Shown: piece after piece, positions 1 to 5,097 of the stretch
How the letters are laid out: each line of letters opens with the position of its first letter
Position numbering within the stretch: the first letter of the stretch is position 1
Assembly (NCBI GenBank): GCA_910588075.1
Contig: CAJUOS010000064.1
Location: forward strand, 1 to 9,154
Reading direction: 5' to 3'
Source of the DNA: an uncultured Erysipelotrichaceae bacterium
Lineage (GTDB): Bacteria > Bacillota_I > Bacilli_A > Erysipelotrichales > Coprobacillaceae
Length of the DNA: 9,154 bases
Notes under the pieces: model-generated
What the model was told of the DNA's origin: nothing
Database searches by the model: none
What the model saw: the letters and a program-made list of their open reading frames with translations, nothing else
Translations under genes and position numbers: made by a program

Positions 1-57
1 CTTAATATTTTATAGCGTTTTTTTCTAAAGCGCTCGATTATTTAGAGCACCAATTTA

Positions 58-71
58 TATCAACGTTGATA
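58..71. promoter_or_regulatory. 14-bp perfect palindrome, possible operator
   Basis: TATCAACGTTGATA is a perfect 14-bp palindrome with a central CG, the style of site bound by dimeric repressors such as the LacI family. On the minus strand it lies just downstream of an extended -10 sequence (TGGTATAAT, 89-97), where a bound repressor would block transcription running off the left edge. No start codon for such a transcript is visible in the window. The operator role is inference. Confidence 0.3.
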
Positions 72-88
72 AAAAAATAAAAATAGTA

Positions 89-97
89 ATTATACCA
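89..97 (-). promoter_or_regulatory. extended -10 promoter reading toward the left edge
   Basis: The minus strand reads TGGTATAAT, a perfect extended -10 element (TGnTATAAT). There is no convincing -35 at the usual distance, which is tolerable for extended -10 promoters. It would transcribe leftward through the palindrome at 58-71 into sequence outside the window. It also lies just past the stop codon of the small gene at 117-236. Confidence 0.3.
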
Positions 98-116
98 GAA
101 CCAAAAGATTAATTTT

Positions 117-236
117 TTATTTAGGCTTTTTTGTGTCTTTATTAGGTCTACTAGGTCTATAACTAGATTGATCTTTTTTTGTTGTAGGATGATTATTGCT
201 TTTTGTAGGTTTTGAATTATTTGGTTTATTTGCCAT
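117..236 (-). CDS. 39-residue basic Lys/Asn/Pro/Ser-rich small protein
   Basis: An ATG at 236 opens 39 codons ending in TAA at 117-119. The product starts MANKPNNSKPTKSNN, ends KDTKKPK, and consists almost wholly of Lys, Asn, Pro, Ser, Thr and Arg with no hydrophobic core. It is therefore probably disordered and cationic, perhaps nucleic-acid or ribosome binding; that role is a guess. Support for a real gene is good: a textbook ribosome site GGAGGT (244-249) lies 7 nt before the ATG, and a promoter TTGAAA-N16-TATTAT lies just upstream. I do not recognise the family. It is the only gene visible between the left edge and 412. Confidence 0.65.
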   Translation of the reverse strand: MANKPNNSKPTKSNNHPTTKKDQSSYRPSRPNKDTKKPK

Positions 237-260
237 ATTGCTTACCTCCAGTTACTTAAT

Positions 261-288
261 ATAATATCATTTTTATGTATTTTTTCAA
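261..288 (-). promoter_or_regulatory. promoter of the 39-residue gene
   Basis: The minus strand shows TTGAAA (283-288), a 16-nt spacer and TATTAT (261-266); a 17-nt reading uses ATTATA (260-265). Transcription would begin about 10 nt before the GGAGGT ribosome site of the small gene at 117-236. Confidence 0.5.
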
Positions 289-362
289 GATATTAAAATA
301 TTAATCTTCAGCTCATAAAGTAGATTTATATGAGTAAGACTATTTAAAATTATGAGATTAGT

Positions 363-386
363 ACAACCTTAGTGGTTGTGTTTTTT
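363..386 (+). terminator. hairpin terminator in the leader of the 412-657 gene
   Basis: ACAACC (363-368) pairs with GGTTGT (374-379) around the loop TTAGT, and GTTTTTT follows directly. The terminator sits only 25 bp before the start codon at 412, and no gene precedes it on the plus strand nearby. It is therefore either a transcription attenuator for the downstream gene or the end of a short untranslated transcript. A six-codon reading frame, ATG at 352 encoding MRLVQP, has its TAG stop at 370-372 inside the hairpin loop, but it lacks a ribosome site. Confidence 0.6.
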
Positions 387-411
387 ATTTTAGAAGGGAG
401 AAGGATATAAG

Positions 412-657
412 ATGAAAGTGAATCAATCAATGTTACAAAATATGAAATTAGTTGCTAACCAGAAAAATGATAAAATAAATTATAGAAATTTTCCAGAATA
501 TGCCTCTGAATGTGTAGTAGAAGAAATTATTACAATGTTAGAAGAAATGGAATGCGATAATTTTGACTTACTTATGATTTATAAATTACTAACTAATAGA
601 ATCTTTAATTTACAAAATAAAAAAGAGAAAACAATGAGTCTCTCTTTATATCATTAA
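412..657 (+). CDS. 81-residue uncharacterised protein
   Basis: The start ATG is preceded by GGGAG and GAAGGA, with the latter about 6 nt away, so initiation here is well supported. The product is soluble, with no signal peptide or membrane segment. A central acidic helix (about residues 33-49, ECVVEEIITMLEEMECDN) and an amphipathic helix (50-66) suggest a small helical bundle. I do not recognise the family. A terminator-like hairpin in the leader suggests attenuation. Its stop codon overlaps the stop codon of the convergent minus-strand gene by 2 bases within the TTAA at 654-657. Confidence 0.6.
   Translation: MKVNQSMLQNMKLVANQKNDKINYRNFPEYASECVVEEIITMLEEMECDNFDLLMIYKLLTNRIFNLQNKKEKTMSLSLYH
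619..647 (-). terminator. terminator of the 654-1145 gene
   Basis: AAAGAGA (622-628) and TCTCTTT (641-647) form a 7-bp stem with a 12-nt loop. Read on the minus strand, the stem runs into TTTTTTATTTT, giving a U-run just past the stop of the minus gene. The signal lies inside the 3' end of the convergent gene 412-657, so the two genes share this DNA. Confidence 0.45.
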
Positions 658-1145
658 CTTGCAAATAATGATATAAGTTTAGTTAATGTTACAATAGTAC
701 CTCCAATAGCATTAAATTTACTTAAAAATGACAACCATTTTGATTTGTTGTCTTTAGTTGGAGCAGTAAGCAATTCTTTAAATTCATCTATTAATTCTTG
801 AGGTATATCATCAATTGATATTCCTTGTTCTTGATGATTTGATGAATCACTTCCTTGTTGATTGACTTGAACATTACTACTTCCTTCAATATGTATATTT
901 TGTGATGGTTGAAGTTCCTTATTTTCTAGCATTTGATTTATTCTTTCTTTTGAACATCGTGTGCTAATTAATGCTGGAGCACCAGCAAAACAATCTTTTG
1001 TTATATATTGACATGTATCAACAAAATCACAATCTTCCTCATATTTTGGTAGCTTTGGATATGTTGGTTCAAAAGTAGGAATTGTATGAAAATCTGTTTT
1101 GATAAGGTTTTCTGAAAATTTTTTAAAATCTTCAATAGAACTCAT
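654..1145 (-). CDS. 163-residue protein with Gly/Ser/Asn beta motif and hydrophobic C terminus
   Basis: The ATG at 1145 follows GAGAGATGA; an alternative upstream ATG runs into a stop after two codons. Three regions are visible. Residues 1-75 contain four cysteines (39, 45, 52, 64). Residues 83-103 are a repetitive strand motif (NIHIEGSSNVQVNQQGS). Residues 113-163 are helical, ending in a hydrophobic stretch (about 146-163, AIGGTIVTLTKLISLFAS) that could insert in a membrane. From memory, similar GSSNVQVN-type strands before a terminal membrane-active helix occur in AbiTii-like and other conflict-associated bacterial proteins, but the match is only in style. A promoter lies upstream and a terminator downstream, so it is a single-gene unit. 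Function unknown. Confidence 0.6.
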   Translation of the reverse strand: MSSIEDFKKFSENLIKTDFHTIPTFEPTYPKLPKYEEDCDFVDTCQYITKDCFAGAPALISTRCSKERINQMLENKELQPSQNIHIEGSSNVQVNQQGSDSSNHQEQGISIDDIPQELIDEFKELLTAPTKDNKSKWLSFLSKFNAIGGTIVTLTKLISLFAS

Positions 1146-1172
1146 TATAAAATCATCTCTCTTTCTAAAATA

Positions 1173-1201
1173 ATTATATCATTTAAGAAAGATGAAGTTA
1201 A
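1173..1201 (-). promoter_or_regulatory. promoter of the 654-1145 gene
   Basis: The minus strand reads TTAACT (1196-1201), a 17-nt spacer and a perfect TATAAT (1173-1178). The distance to the start codon at 1145 leaves a short leader with the ribosome site. Confidence 0.5.
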
Positions 1202-1256
1202 GAGATATCAATAAAATATTTAAAACTATAAAATTAAAAGAAAGGATGTGAATAAA

Positions 1257-1484
1257 ATGAAAGAAAATAAATATGAAGAATATTTTAAAGAATTAAATAA
1301 AATAAGCGAAGCTATTGATTTTATGTCAGAATATTTAAAATGTAAGATGACTGAAGATAAAAACATAAAAGATAGCAATCTAAAAAATTTAAAAAAAGCA
1401 AGAGAGACAATTCAAGAAATAGCATATGGAAAAGATATTATGTGTAGAGTTCCTTCTGGAATAGAAATACCAAGTGATTTTTAA
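1257..1484 (+). CDS. 75-residue helical, probably coiled-coil protein
   Basis: Two in-frame starts are possible. The GTG at 1248 sits 1 nt after the ribosome site GAAAGGA (1240-1246), which is too close. The ATG at 1257 is 10 nt away, so I place the start there. The product is Lys/Glu rich; residues 1-58 have hydrophobics spaced as in a coiled coil (KYEEYFKELNKISEAIDFM and KNLKKARETIQEIAYG). A short tail follows (CRVPSGIEIPSDF). No signal peptide or membrane segment is present. I do not recognise it. The gene ends 14 bp before a strong bidirectional terminator, so it is probably monocistronic. Confidence 0.55.
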   Translation: MKENKYEEYFKELNKISEAIDFMSEYLKCKMTEDKNIKDSNLKNLKKARETIQEIAYGKDIMCRVPSGIEIPSDF

Positions 1485-1498
1485 ATCAAATAACAATT

Positions 1499-1547
1499 AA
1501 AAAGCTATTATAATTAGTGTCACATTTTCTAATTATAATAGCTTTTT
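1499..1547. terminator. bidirectional terminator, perfect 19-bp stem
   Basis: The arms AAAAAGCTATTATAATTAG (1499-1517) and CTAATTATAATAGCTTTTT (1529-1547) are perfect inverse complements around the loop TGTCACATTTT. A-run and T-run ends make it work on both strands. It serves the convergent genes 1257-1484 (+) and 1551-1808 (-). Confidence 0.85.
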
Positions 1548-1550
1548 ATA

Positions 1551-1808
1551 TTAGTTTATTTGTTCCCATACAATTTCTAAATTTTTATTTTGTTTTAATT
1601 CATTAATAATTATTTCAGTTCCATAAATATATTCTATGTCATTATTAATTTTACATGCTAAAATAATCAATTTTTCATCTACTTTTAATTTGTAGGAATA
1701 AATTTCTCTAATATTATCTCGCACTTCTTTATTGGCTCTTGAAATTATTTCATCTACTATCAAAACATAGAAATATTTGTCAAATAATTTTGTAGTAAAA
1801 TATTTCAT
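1551..1808 (-). CDS. 85-residue uncharacterised protein
   Basis: The ATG at 1808 is preceded by AGGAGG (1821-1826) at a rather long 12-nt spacing, because a run of seven G on the coding strand (1816-1822) extends the site. The product begins MKYFTTKLFDKYFYVLIVDEI and mixes predicted strands and helices (IREIYSYKLKVDEKLIILAC). It is too charged for a membrane protein and has no signal peptide. It has its own promoter (1841-1869) but could also receive readthrough from the lipoprotein gene upstream, since no terminator is obvious between them. Family and function are not recognised. Confidence 0.6.
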   Translation of the reverse strand: MKYFTTKLFDKYFYVLIVDEIISRANKEVRDNIREIYSYKLKVDEKLIILACKINNDIEYIYGTEIIINELKQNKNLEIVWEQIN

Positions 1809-1840
1809 CTTTATACCCCCCCTCCTTTTTTTTGTGTTTA

Positions 1841-1869
1841 ATCATAATGTATAAAGGCTATAATATCAA
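1841..1869 (-). promoter_or_regulatory. promoter of the 1551-1808 gene
   Basis: The minus strand reads TTGATA (1864-1869), a 17-nt spacer and TATGAT (1841-1846): five and five matches to the consensus hexamers at ideal spacing. The AGGAGG ribosome site follows about 15 nt downstream. Confidence 0.6.
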
Positions 1870-1883
1870 AAATTGAAATCTTT

Positions 1884-2618
1884 TTATTTAAAAGAATTTA
1901 TACTATATTCACAATTCCAAGTTCCCCCAGAAGACGAGTTTGGCAATGACATGTATATTTCGAATTTATTTTTTATTTTAGGCTTAATATTTTCAAAATG
2001 CGTAGTTTCATAGCCTACTCTTTCATCTTTTGAATTATATAAAGTAAAATATAAAGTAATATCATATGTATAGTCAGTGTTATTTGTAAATGGAATTTCA
2101 AATGCATAACCATTATAATTTAGAGTTGCTTTATCTAATTGAGATTCTAGGTCACTTGAAATTTCCTTAAGTGCTTTACATTTATCTTCTTGTTGCTTTA
2201 ACTGATTAATATAAGAATTTTCTATTTGTTGCTCATTGTTTTTAAAAACATCATAATTTTTGTATATTTTTTCAATTGCCTGATAACGTTTAATTAACCC
2301 TTCTTGCCATTTTATATCGTATTCACTATATTCTAACTTGGAATCAATAGCTTCTTTTTGAGTATTCAATCCAGATAAATATAATTCACAAATTTCTTTA
2401 AGTTGTGTGTCTGAAAATTTTGCATCATTATATTTTGATAATATTGGATATTCTGAATTAACTATTTCTTCATGAGTTGAGTTGTTTTTTGACATATCTA
2501 ATCTGTTTAATATAGCTTTTTCAAAATCATTTAAAAATTGCGATTCAATAGAATTTGATTTATTATTACAACCAGCAAAGCAAATAAGCACTAATAAAAT
2601 AATTGATATTTTTTTCAT
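1884..2618 (-). CDS. lipoprotein with FxLYD-like C-terminal domain
   Basis: The product has a lipoprotein signal peptide: Lys-Lys at 2-3, a hydrophobic stretch 4-15, and a lipobox FAGC with Cys17 as the probable lipid-modified residue. It should be anchored on the outer face of the cytoplasmic membrane. Residues about 25-165 are charged and largely helical, with a probable coiled coil at about 120-165. Residues about 170-244 form a beta domain containing NNTDYTYDITLYFTLYNSKD, which resembles the FxLYD domain of Bacillota lipoproteins (here F-T-L-Y-N); its binding role is not known. A GAGGT ribosome site (2627-2631) lies 8 nt before the ATG. The gene starts 16 bp after the interrupted membrane-protein gene, so the two probably form one operon. 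Confidence 0.8.
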   Translation of the reverse strand: MKKISIILLVLICFAGCNNKSNSIESQFLNDFEKAILNRLDMSKNNSTHEEIVNSEYPILSKYNDAKFSDTQLKEICELYLSGLNTQKEAIDSKLEYSEYDIKWQEGLIKRYQAIEKIYKNYDVFKNNEQQIENSYINQLKQQEDKCKALKEISSDLESQLDKATLNYNGYAFEIPFTNNTDYTYDITLYFTLYNSKDERVGYETTHFENIKPKIKNKFEIYMSLPNSSSGGTWNCEYSINSFK

Positions 2619-2634
2619 AAATAGATACCTCGAA

Positions 2635-3336
2635 TTATTGGATGTTTAATTTAAATGTATACGAATTTCCTGAAAACGATGTTTTAGGAGCATATTCATC
2701 TAACATTGCTAAAATATAACCTAAACCTTCTTCTGATATCCCTAGTTCTTTAGCACAATCAGATGTATCATTTATTGTGAAATTATATTTCTTGCTAGAA
2801 TGGTTAAAAGAACCATTAATTGATTTTAGTTTTTCAAATTTTTTCATAACTGCTTGTAAAGGATCTTTAGTAACTATAAATGTAGATAAATTTTTATAAT
2901 ATGGTTTAAATTCTTCTTTCGAAGATGTATCAAATCCTAATATAAATTTTGATACTTCTGATCCATTATTAAACCCACTTTTATATCCTTCGAGTAAAGT
3001 GGCTAATTTCCTATAAATTGCCCCTTGATTAACTTCTCCATTAAAATTATATGTAGCATCAATAAATTCACAATCTTTAGATAAAAGATTTAATCCATTA
3101 TAAGAGTAATATTTTGCATATGAATAATTCTTTATTTCTAAATCTGATTTTTTAAGATTTGTTGCAATAAAATATGTATCTTTCGTATTTAGTTTAATTA
3201 AAGAGTTTAAATCACAATCACTATATGGGTCTATCTCTTCAAAATTATCTACATTGTTATAATCATAATCTAATAAATAGATGTCAAAATTCTCATTTGG
3301 ATGAATTTCAATTCTATCATCTTGTTTATTAATAAT
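2635..3336 (-). pseudogene. C-terminal part of the stop-interrupted membrane protein
   Basis: Reading on past the TAA at 3337-3339 in the same frame gives 233 sense codons with no stop until TAA at 2635-2637. The translation is protein-like (IINKQDDRIEIHP, then NFDIYLLDYDYNNVDNF, CEFIDATYNFNGEVNQG, ending FSGNSYTFKLNIQ). There is no ATG, GTG or TTG in this frame between 3336 and 2848. The first ATG, at 2847, gives only 70 residues and lacks a ribosome site. The segment is therefore the severed C-terminal half of the 3337-4275 gene, made only if the stop is read through. It may be a nonsense pseudogene, a recoding site or a sequencing error. The intact product would be 546 residues. Confidence 0.75.
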
Positions 3337-4275
3337 TTAGTTATATCTTGAATTAGACCATACATAATTTGAATCTCTTTTTTCATAATTTTCTCCAAAT
3401 ATCAATGAGATTTTGGGTAAAATATCTTCTATATTTGTAGTATATATATTGAAATAGACTTCTTCTATTTCTCCATGATATTTAGCACGATTTAAGCTAT
3501 CATTTTTTGGATCTATAACAGAATATATAACTTCAGCATCAGTATCAAACAACTTTATATTTTTAGAAAAATACAAGTCGTTTAAGCTTTTTTCTTTAAA
3601 TTTTGCACCATCTTCTATAGCTTCTGTTATAGGATGAGATTTTAATAATATATTAGACGTAATGATATTATAGTAATCTTTCAACTTACTATCTTTTTCT
3701 ATGTTGTTTTGTATTTCTAATTGATTATTTTCATAATCTTTTTGTCTTTGTCTAAACTCTTCATCATTTTTTAAATATTCAATTGAACATAATATGTTTT
3801 CATCTCTATACAAAGGATAGAAATTTGCCACTATTATTGCATTTTTATTACTCCAAACAAAACTTGCTTGATGGTTTCTTTTATCATTATAGTTTTCACT
3901 ATGTACAGATTCACCATTTAAATTTGAAATCAAGTTTACTATATGACTTGGTTTGCTCTTGCTAAAATTATGTTTGACTTCCTTAATTGAATTATCCTCA
4001 TTAAAATCAAAACGAAGGTTTCCAATTAATTCATAATCAAACTTTACATCTTCAAATATTACATAATCATCACCTGAGTGACTAATCTCATAGTCTGAGA
4101 ATTTTTCTTTAATTTCTTCTTTAGTATTTGATAAATTAAATTTAACCTCATATCCTTTGATATAATAATTGCTATTTTTTATATAATATATAAAACCAAT
4201 TATTATAATGCTTATCAATATAGCAATTTGAATTTTTTTGTTTTTTAATAATTTTAAAATATCTTTTTCATTCAT
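3337..4275 (-). CDS. N-anchored extracytoplasmic protein, N-terminal part before an in-frame stop
   Basis: The frame could start farther upstream at 4344, but GAAGGAGAG (4281-4290) at ideal spacing fixes the ATG at 4275. The product is 312 residues. Residues 1-14 are Lys rich, 15-32 (IQIAILISIIIIGFIYYI) form one membrane helix, and the rest should lie outside the membrane. Two similar modules are visible: both have an I..IS..xGE stretch followed by VWSN (140-143 and 305-308) and then an II pair. The second module is cut by the TAA four residues after VWSN, and its II pair is encoded just past the stop. This argues that the stop is premature. The gene heads an operon with the lipoprotein. I do not recognise the family. 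Confidence 0.65.
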   Translation of the reverse strand: MNEKDILKLLKNKKIQIAILISIIIIGFIYYIKNSNYYIKGYEVKFNLSNTKEEIKEKFSDYEISHSGDDYVIFEDVKFDYELIGNLRFDFNEDNSIKEVKHNFSKSKPSHIVNLISNLNGESVHSENYNDKRNHQASFVWSNKNAIIVANFYPLYRDENILCSIEYLKNDEEFRQRQKDYENNQLEIQNNIEKDSKLKDYYNIITSNILLKSHPITEAIEDGAKFKEKSLNDLYFSKNIKLFDTDAEVIYSVIDPKNDSLNRAKYHGEIEEVYFNIYTTNIEDILPKISLIFGENYEKRDSNYVWSNSRYN

Positions 4276-4296
4276 AATTTTCTCTCCTTCTACCAT

Positions 4297-4325
4297 AATA
4301 TACAATATTGCACATATTTTTACAA
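4297..4325 (-). promoter_or_regulatory. promoter of the membrane-protein/lipoprotein operon
   Basis: The minus strand reads TTGTAA (4320-4325), a 17-nt spacer and TATATT (4297-4302). The predicted start of transcription is near 4290, right at the ribosome site of the gene starting at 4275, so the leader would be very short. Confidence 0.45.
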
Positions 4326-4332
4326 GATATTT

Positions 4333-4352
4333 TACACATAACATTAAGTGTA
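4333..4352. promoter_or_regulatory. inverted repeat TACAC-N10-GTGTA between divergent genes
   Basis: TACAC (4333-4337) and GTGTA (4348-4352) are inverted across 10 nt in the 131-bp gap between the minus-strand operon and the ribbon-helix-helix gene. A site here could let the RHH protein regulate itself and the operon. Only five bases per arm match, so chance is possible. Confidence 0.25.
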
Positions 4353-4406
4353 TATGGCATTTTTAATTTCGTTTATTATTATAGTAGAAAGGATCAAGTG
4401 ATAATT

Positions 4407-4577
4407 ATGGCATTTAAAGTTGAACGAGAAGAATATGTAAATAAGACTTTTCGCATAGAAAAGAAACTAATTGATGAACTTGAAGTCATCTGCAACAAAA
4501 AGAATATTTCGTTGAATAAATTAGTTGTTAAATGTATTAGATATGCATTAGAAAACTTAGATGATGATGAAAATTAA
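4407..4577 (+). CDS. ribbon-helix-helix (Arc/CopG-type) DNA-binding protein
   Basis: The 56-residue product has the RHH layout: a basic strand (12-17, NKTFRI), helix A (18-30, EKKLIDELEVICN), a turn with Asn-Ile-Ser (33-35), helix B (36-49, LNKLVVKCIRYALE), then an acidic tail. RHH proteins dimerise through the strand, which also reads the DNA major groove. The frame is open from 4308, but those extra residues are hydrophobic and unlike the family. A GAAAGGA site (4387-4393) is 13 nt from the ATG at 4407; a GTG at 4398, three codons earlier and 4 nt from the site, is the alternative start. Such proteins often act as antitoxins, plasmid copy or mobile-element regulators. No toxin gene is adjacent in the same direction. 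Confidence 0.75.
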   Translation: MAFKVEREEYVNKTFRIEKKLIDELEVICNKKNISLNKLVVKCIRYALENLDDDEN

Positions 4578-4589
4578 TCATCTTTTTTT
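4559..4589 (+). terminator. terminator of the RHH gene
   Basis: AGATGAT (4559-4565) pairs with ATCATCT (4577-4583), followed by a run of T through 4589. The left arm lies inside the last codons of the RHH gene. Confidence 0.6.
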
Positions 4590-4603
4590 ATTATTTAAAA
4601 AAG

Positions 4604-4987
4604 TTAAATATCGTCATATTCATCATCGTCATCCATATCTACATCTAATGATAATAGTTCAAGAGATAAATTATCATATTTTTCTTCATAATGGTTTGCT
4701 CTCACAAATTCTTGATATACTTGACGTATAATTGTTTTTTGATATTCATATAGTTTAGATAGATCTAGCATATCTTCATTTATTTCATCAGTTTCAAAAA
4801 AGTATACTTCCTTCACATTAAATATTTCAGAGATTTTCTCTAATACTTCAAAAGATGGATTCCTGTTTCCTTTTTCGTAGGCTGATATAATTGATTTACT
4901 TACATCTGCTTTATTTGCTAATTCTTCTTGGGTCATTCCATAACTTAATCTTAATGATTTTATTTTTTTACCAATATCTTTAGGCAT
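4604..4987 (-). CDS. XRE-family (Cro/CI-type) transcriptional regulator
   Basis: The 127-residue protein has an N-terminal helix-turn-helix domain at about residues 6-58: IGKKIKSLRLSYGMTQEELA, the turn, the recognition helix SKSIISAYEKGNRNPS, then LEKISEIFNV. These are hallmark XRE residues (TQEELA, S.YE.G.R.P). The rest is helical and probably mediates dimerisation, ending in a strongly acidic tail (DVDMDDDDEYDDI, 115-127). The start at 4987 has AGAGGTG 6-7 nt upstream. The gene diverges from the transposase gene across 110 bp holding overlapping promoters and a palindrome, so it probably represses itself and perhaps the transposase. It converges with the RHH gene. Confidence 0.85.
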   Translation of the reverse strand: MPKDIGKKIKSLRLSYGMTQEELANKADVSKSIISAYEKGNRNPSFEVLEKISEIFNVKEVYFFETDEINEDMLDLSKLYEYQKTIIRQVYQEFVRANHYEEKYDNLSLELLSLDVDMDDDDEYDDI

Positions 4988-5009
4988 ACTAACACCTCTT
5001 TCTACCCTT

Positions 5010-5037
5010 ATTTTACTATATGTGTCAAAAATGTCAA
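5010..5037 (-). promoter_or_regulatory. promoter of the XRE regulator gene
   Basis: The minus strand reads a perfect TTGACA (5032-5037), a 16-nt spacer and TAAAAT (5010-5015). The -35 overlaps the palindrome at 5035-5047, as expected for autorepression. Confidence 0.6.
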
Positions 5038-5079
5038 CTTTTAGTTGAAATTTCTTTGCGACAATGGTAAACTAAAAGT
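5035..5079. promoter_or_regulatory. candidate operator pair between XRE and transposase genes
   Basis: CAACTTTTAGTTG (5035-5047) is a palindrome with 5-bp arms and three central T. Its core ACTTTTAGT (5037-5045) recurs inverted as ACTAAAAGT (5071-5079), 34 bp away centre to centre. The first copy overlaps the -35 of both divergent promoters and the second overlaps the -10 of the transposase promoter. Binding by the XRE protein is inference. Confidence 0.4.
5045..5073 (+). promoter_or_regulatory. promoter of the transposase gene
   Basis: TTGAAA (5045-5050), a 17-nt spacer and TAAACT (5068-5073); the -10 is weak, with four of six matches. Both hexamers overlap copies of the ACTTTTAGT/ACTAAAAGT element. 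Confidence 0.4.
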
Positions 5080-5097
5080 GGAAAGGAAGTGTACTTT

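Noticed and set aside
29..112. Plus-strand open frame ending PEPKD at 112, possible C-terminal gene fragment
   Set aside because: All three frames have a stop before position 29, there is no start codon, and 27 codons is within chance in this composition.
2635..2847. Separate 70-residue gene starting at the ATG at 2847
   Set aside because: The frame is continuous upstream to 3336 and to the 3337-4275 gene, and the ATG has no ribosome site; it is an internal methionine.
3783..3965. 60-codon plus-strand open frame
   Set aside because: It lies wholly antisense to the 3337-4275 gene, has no ribosome site, and its Phe/Tyr/His-rich translation is what an antisense shadow gives.
4308..4406. 33-codon N-terminal extension of the RHH protein
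   Set aside because: The extension is hydrophobic and unlike RHH proteins, has no ribosome site, and overlaps the divergent operon promoter.
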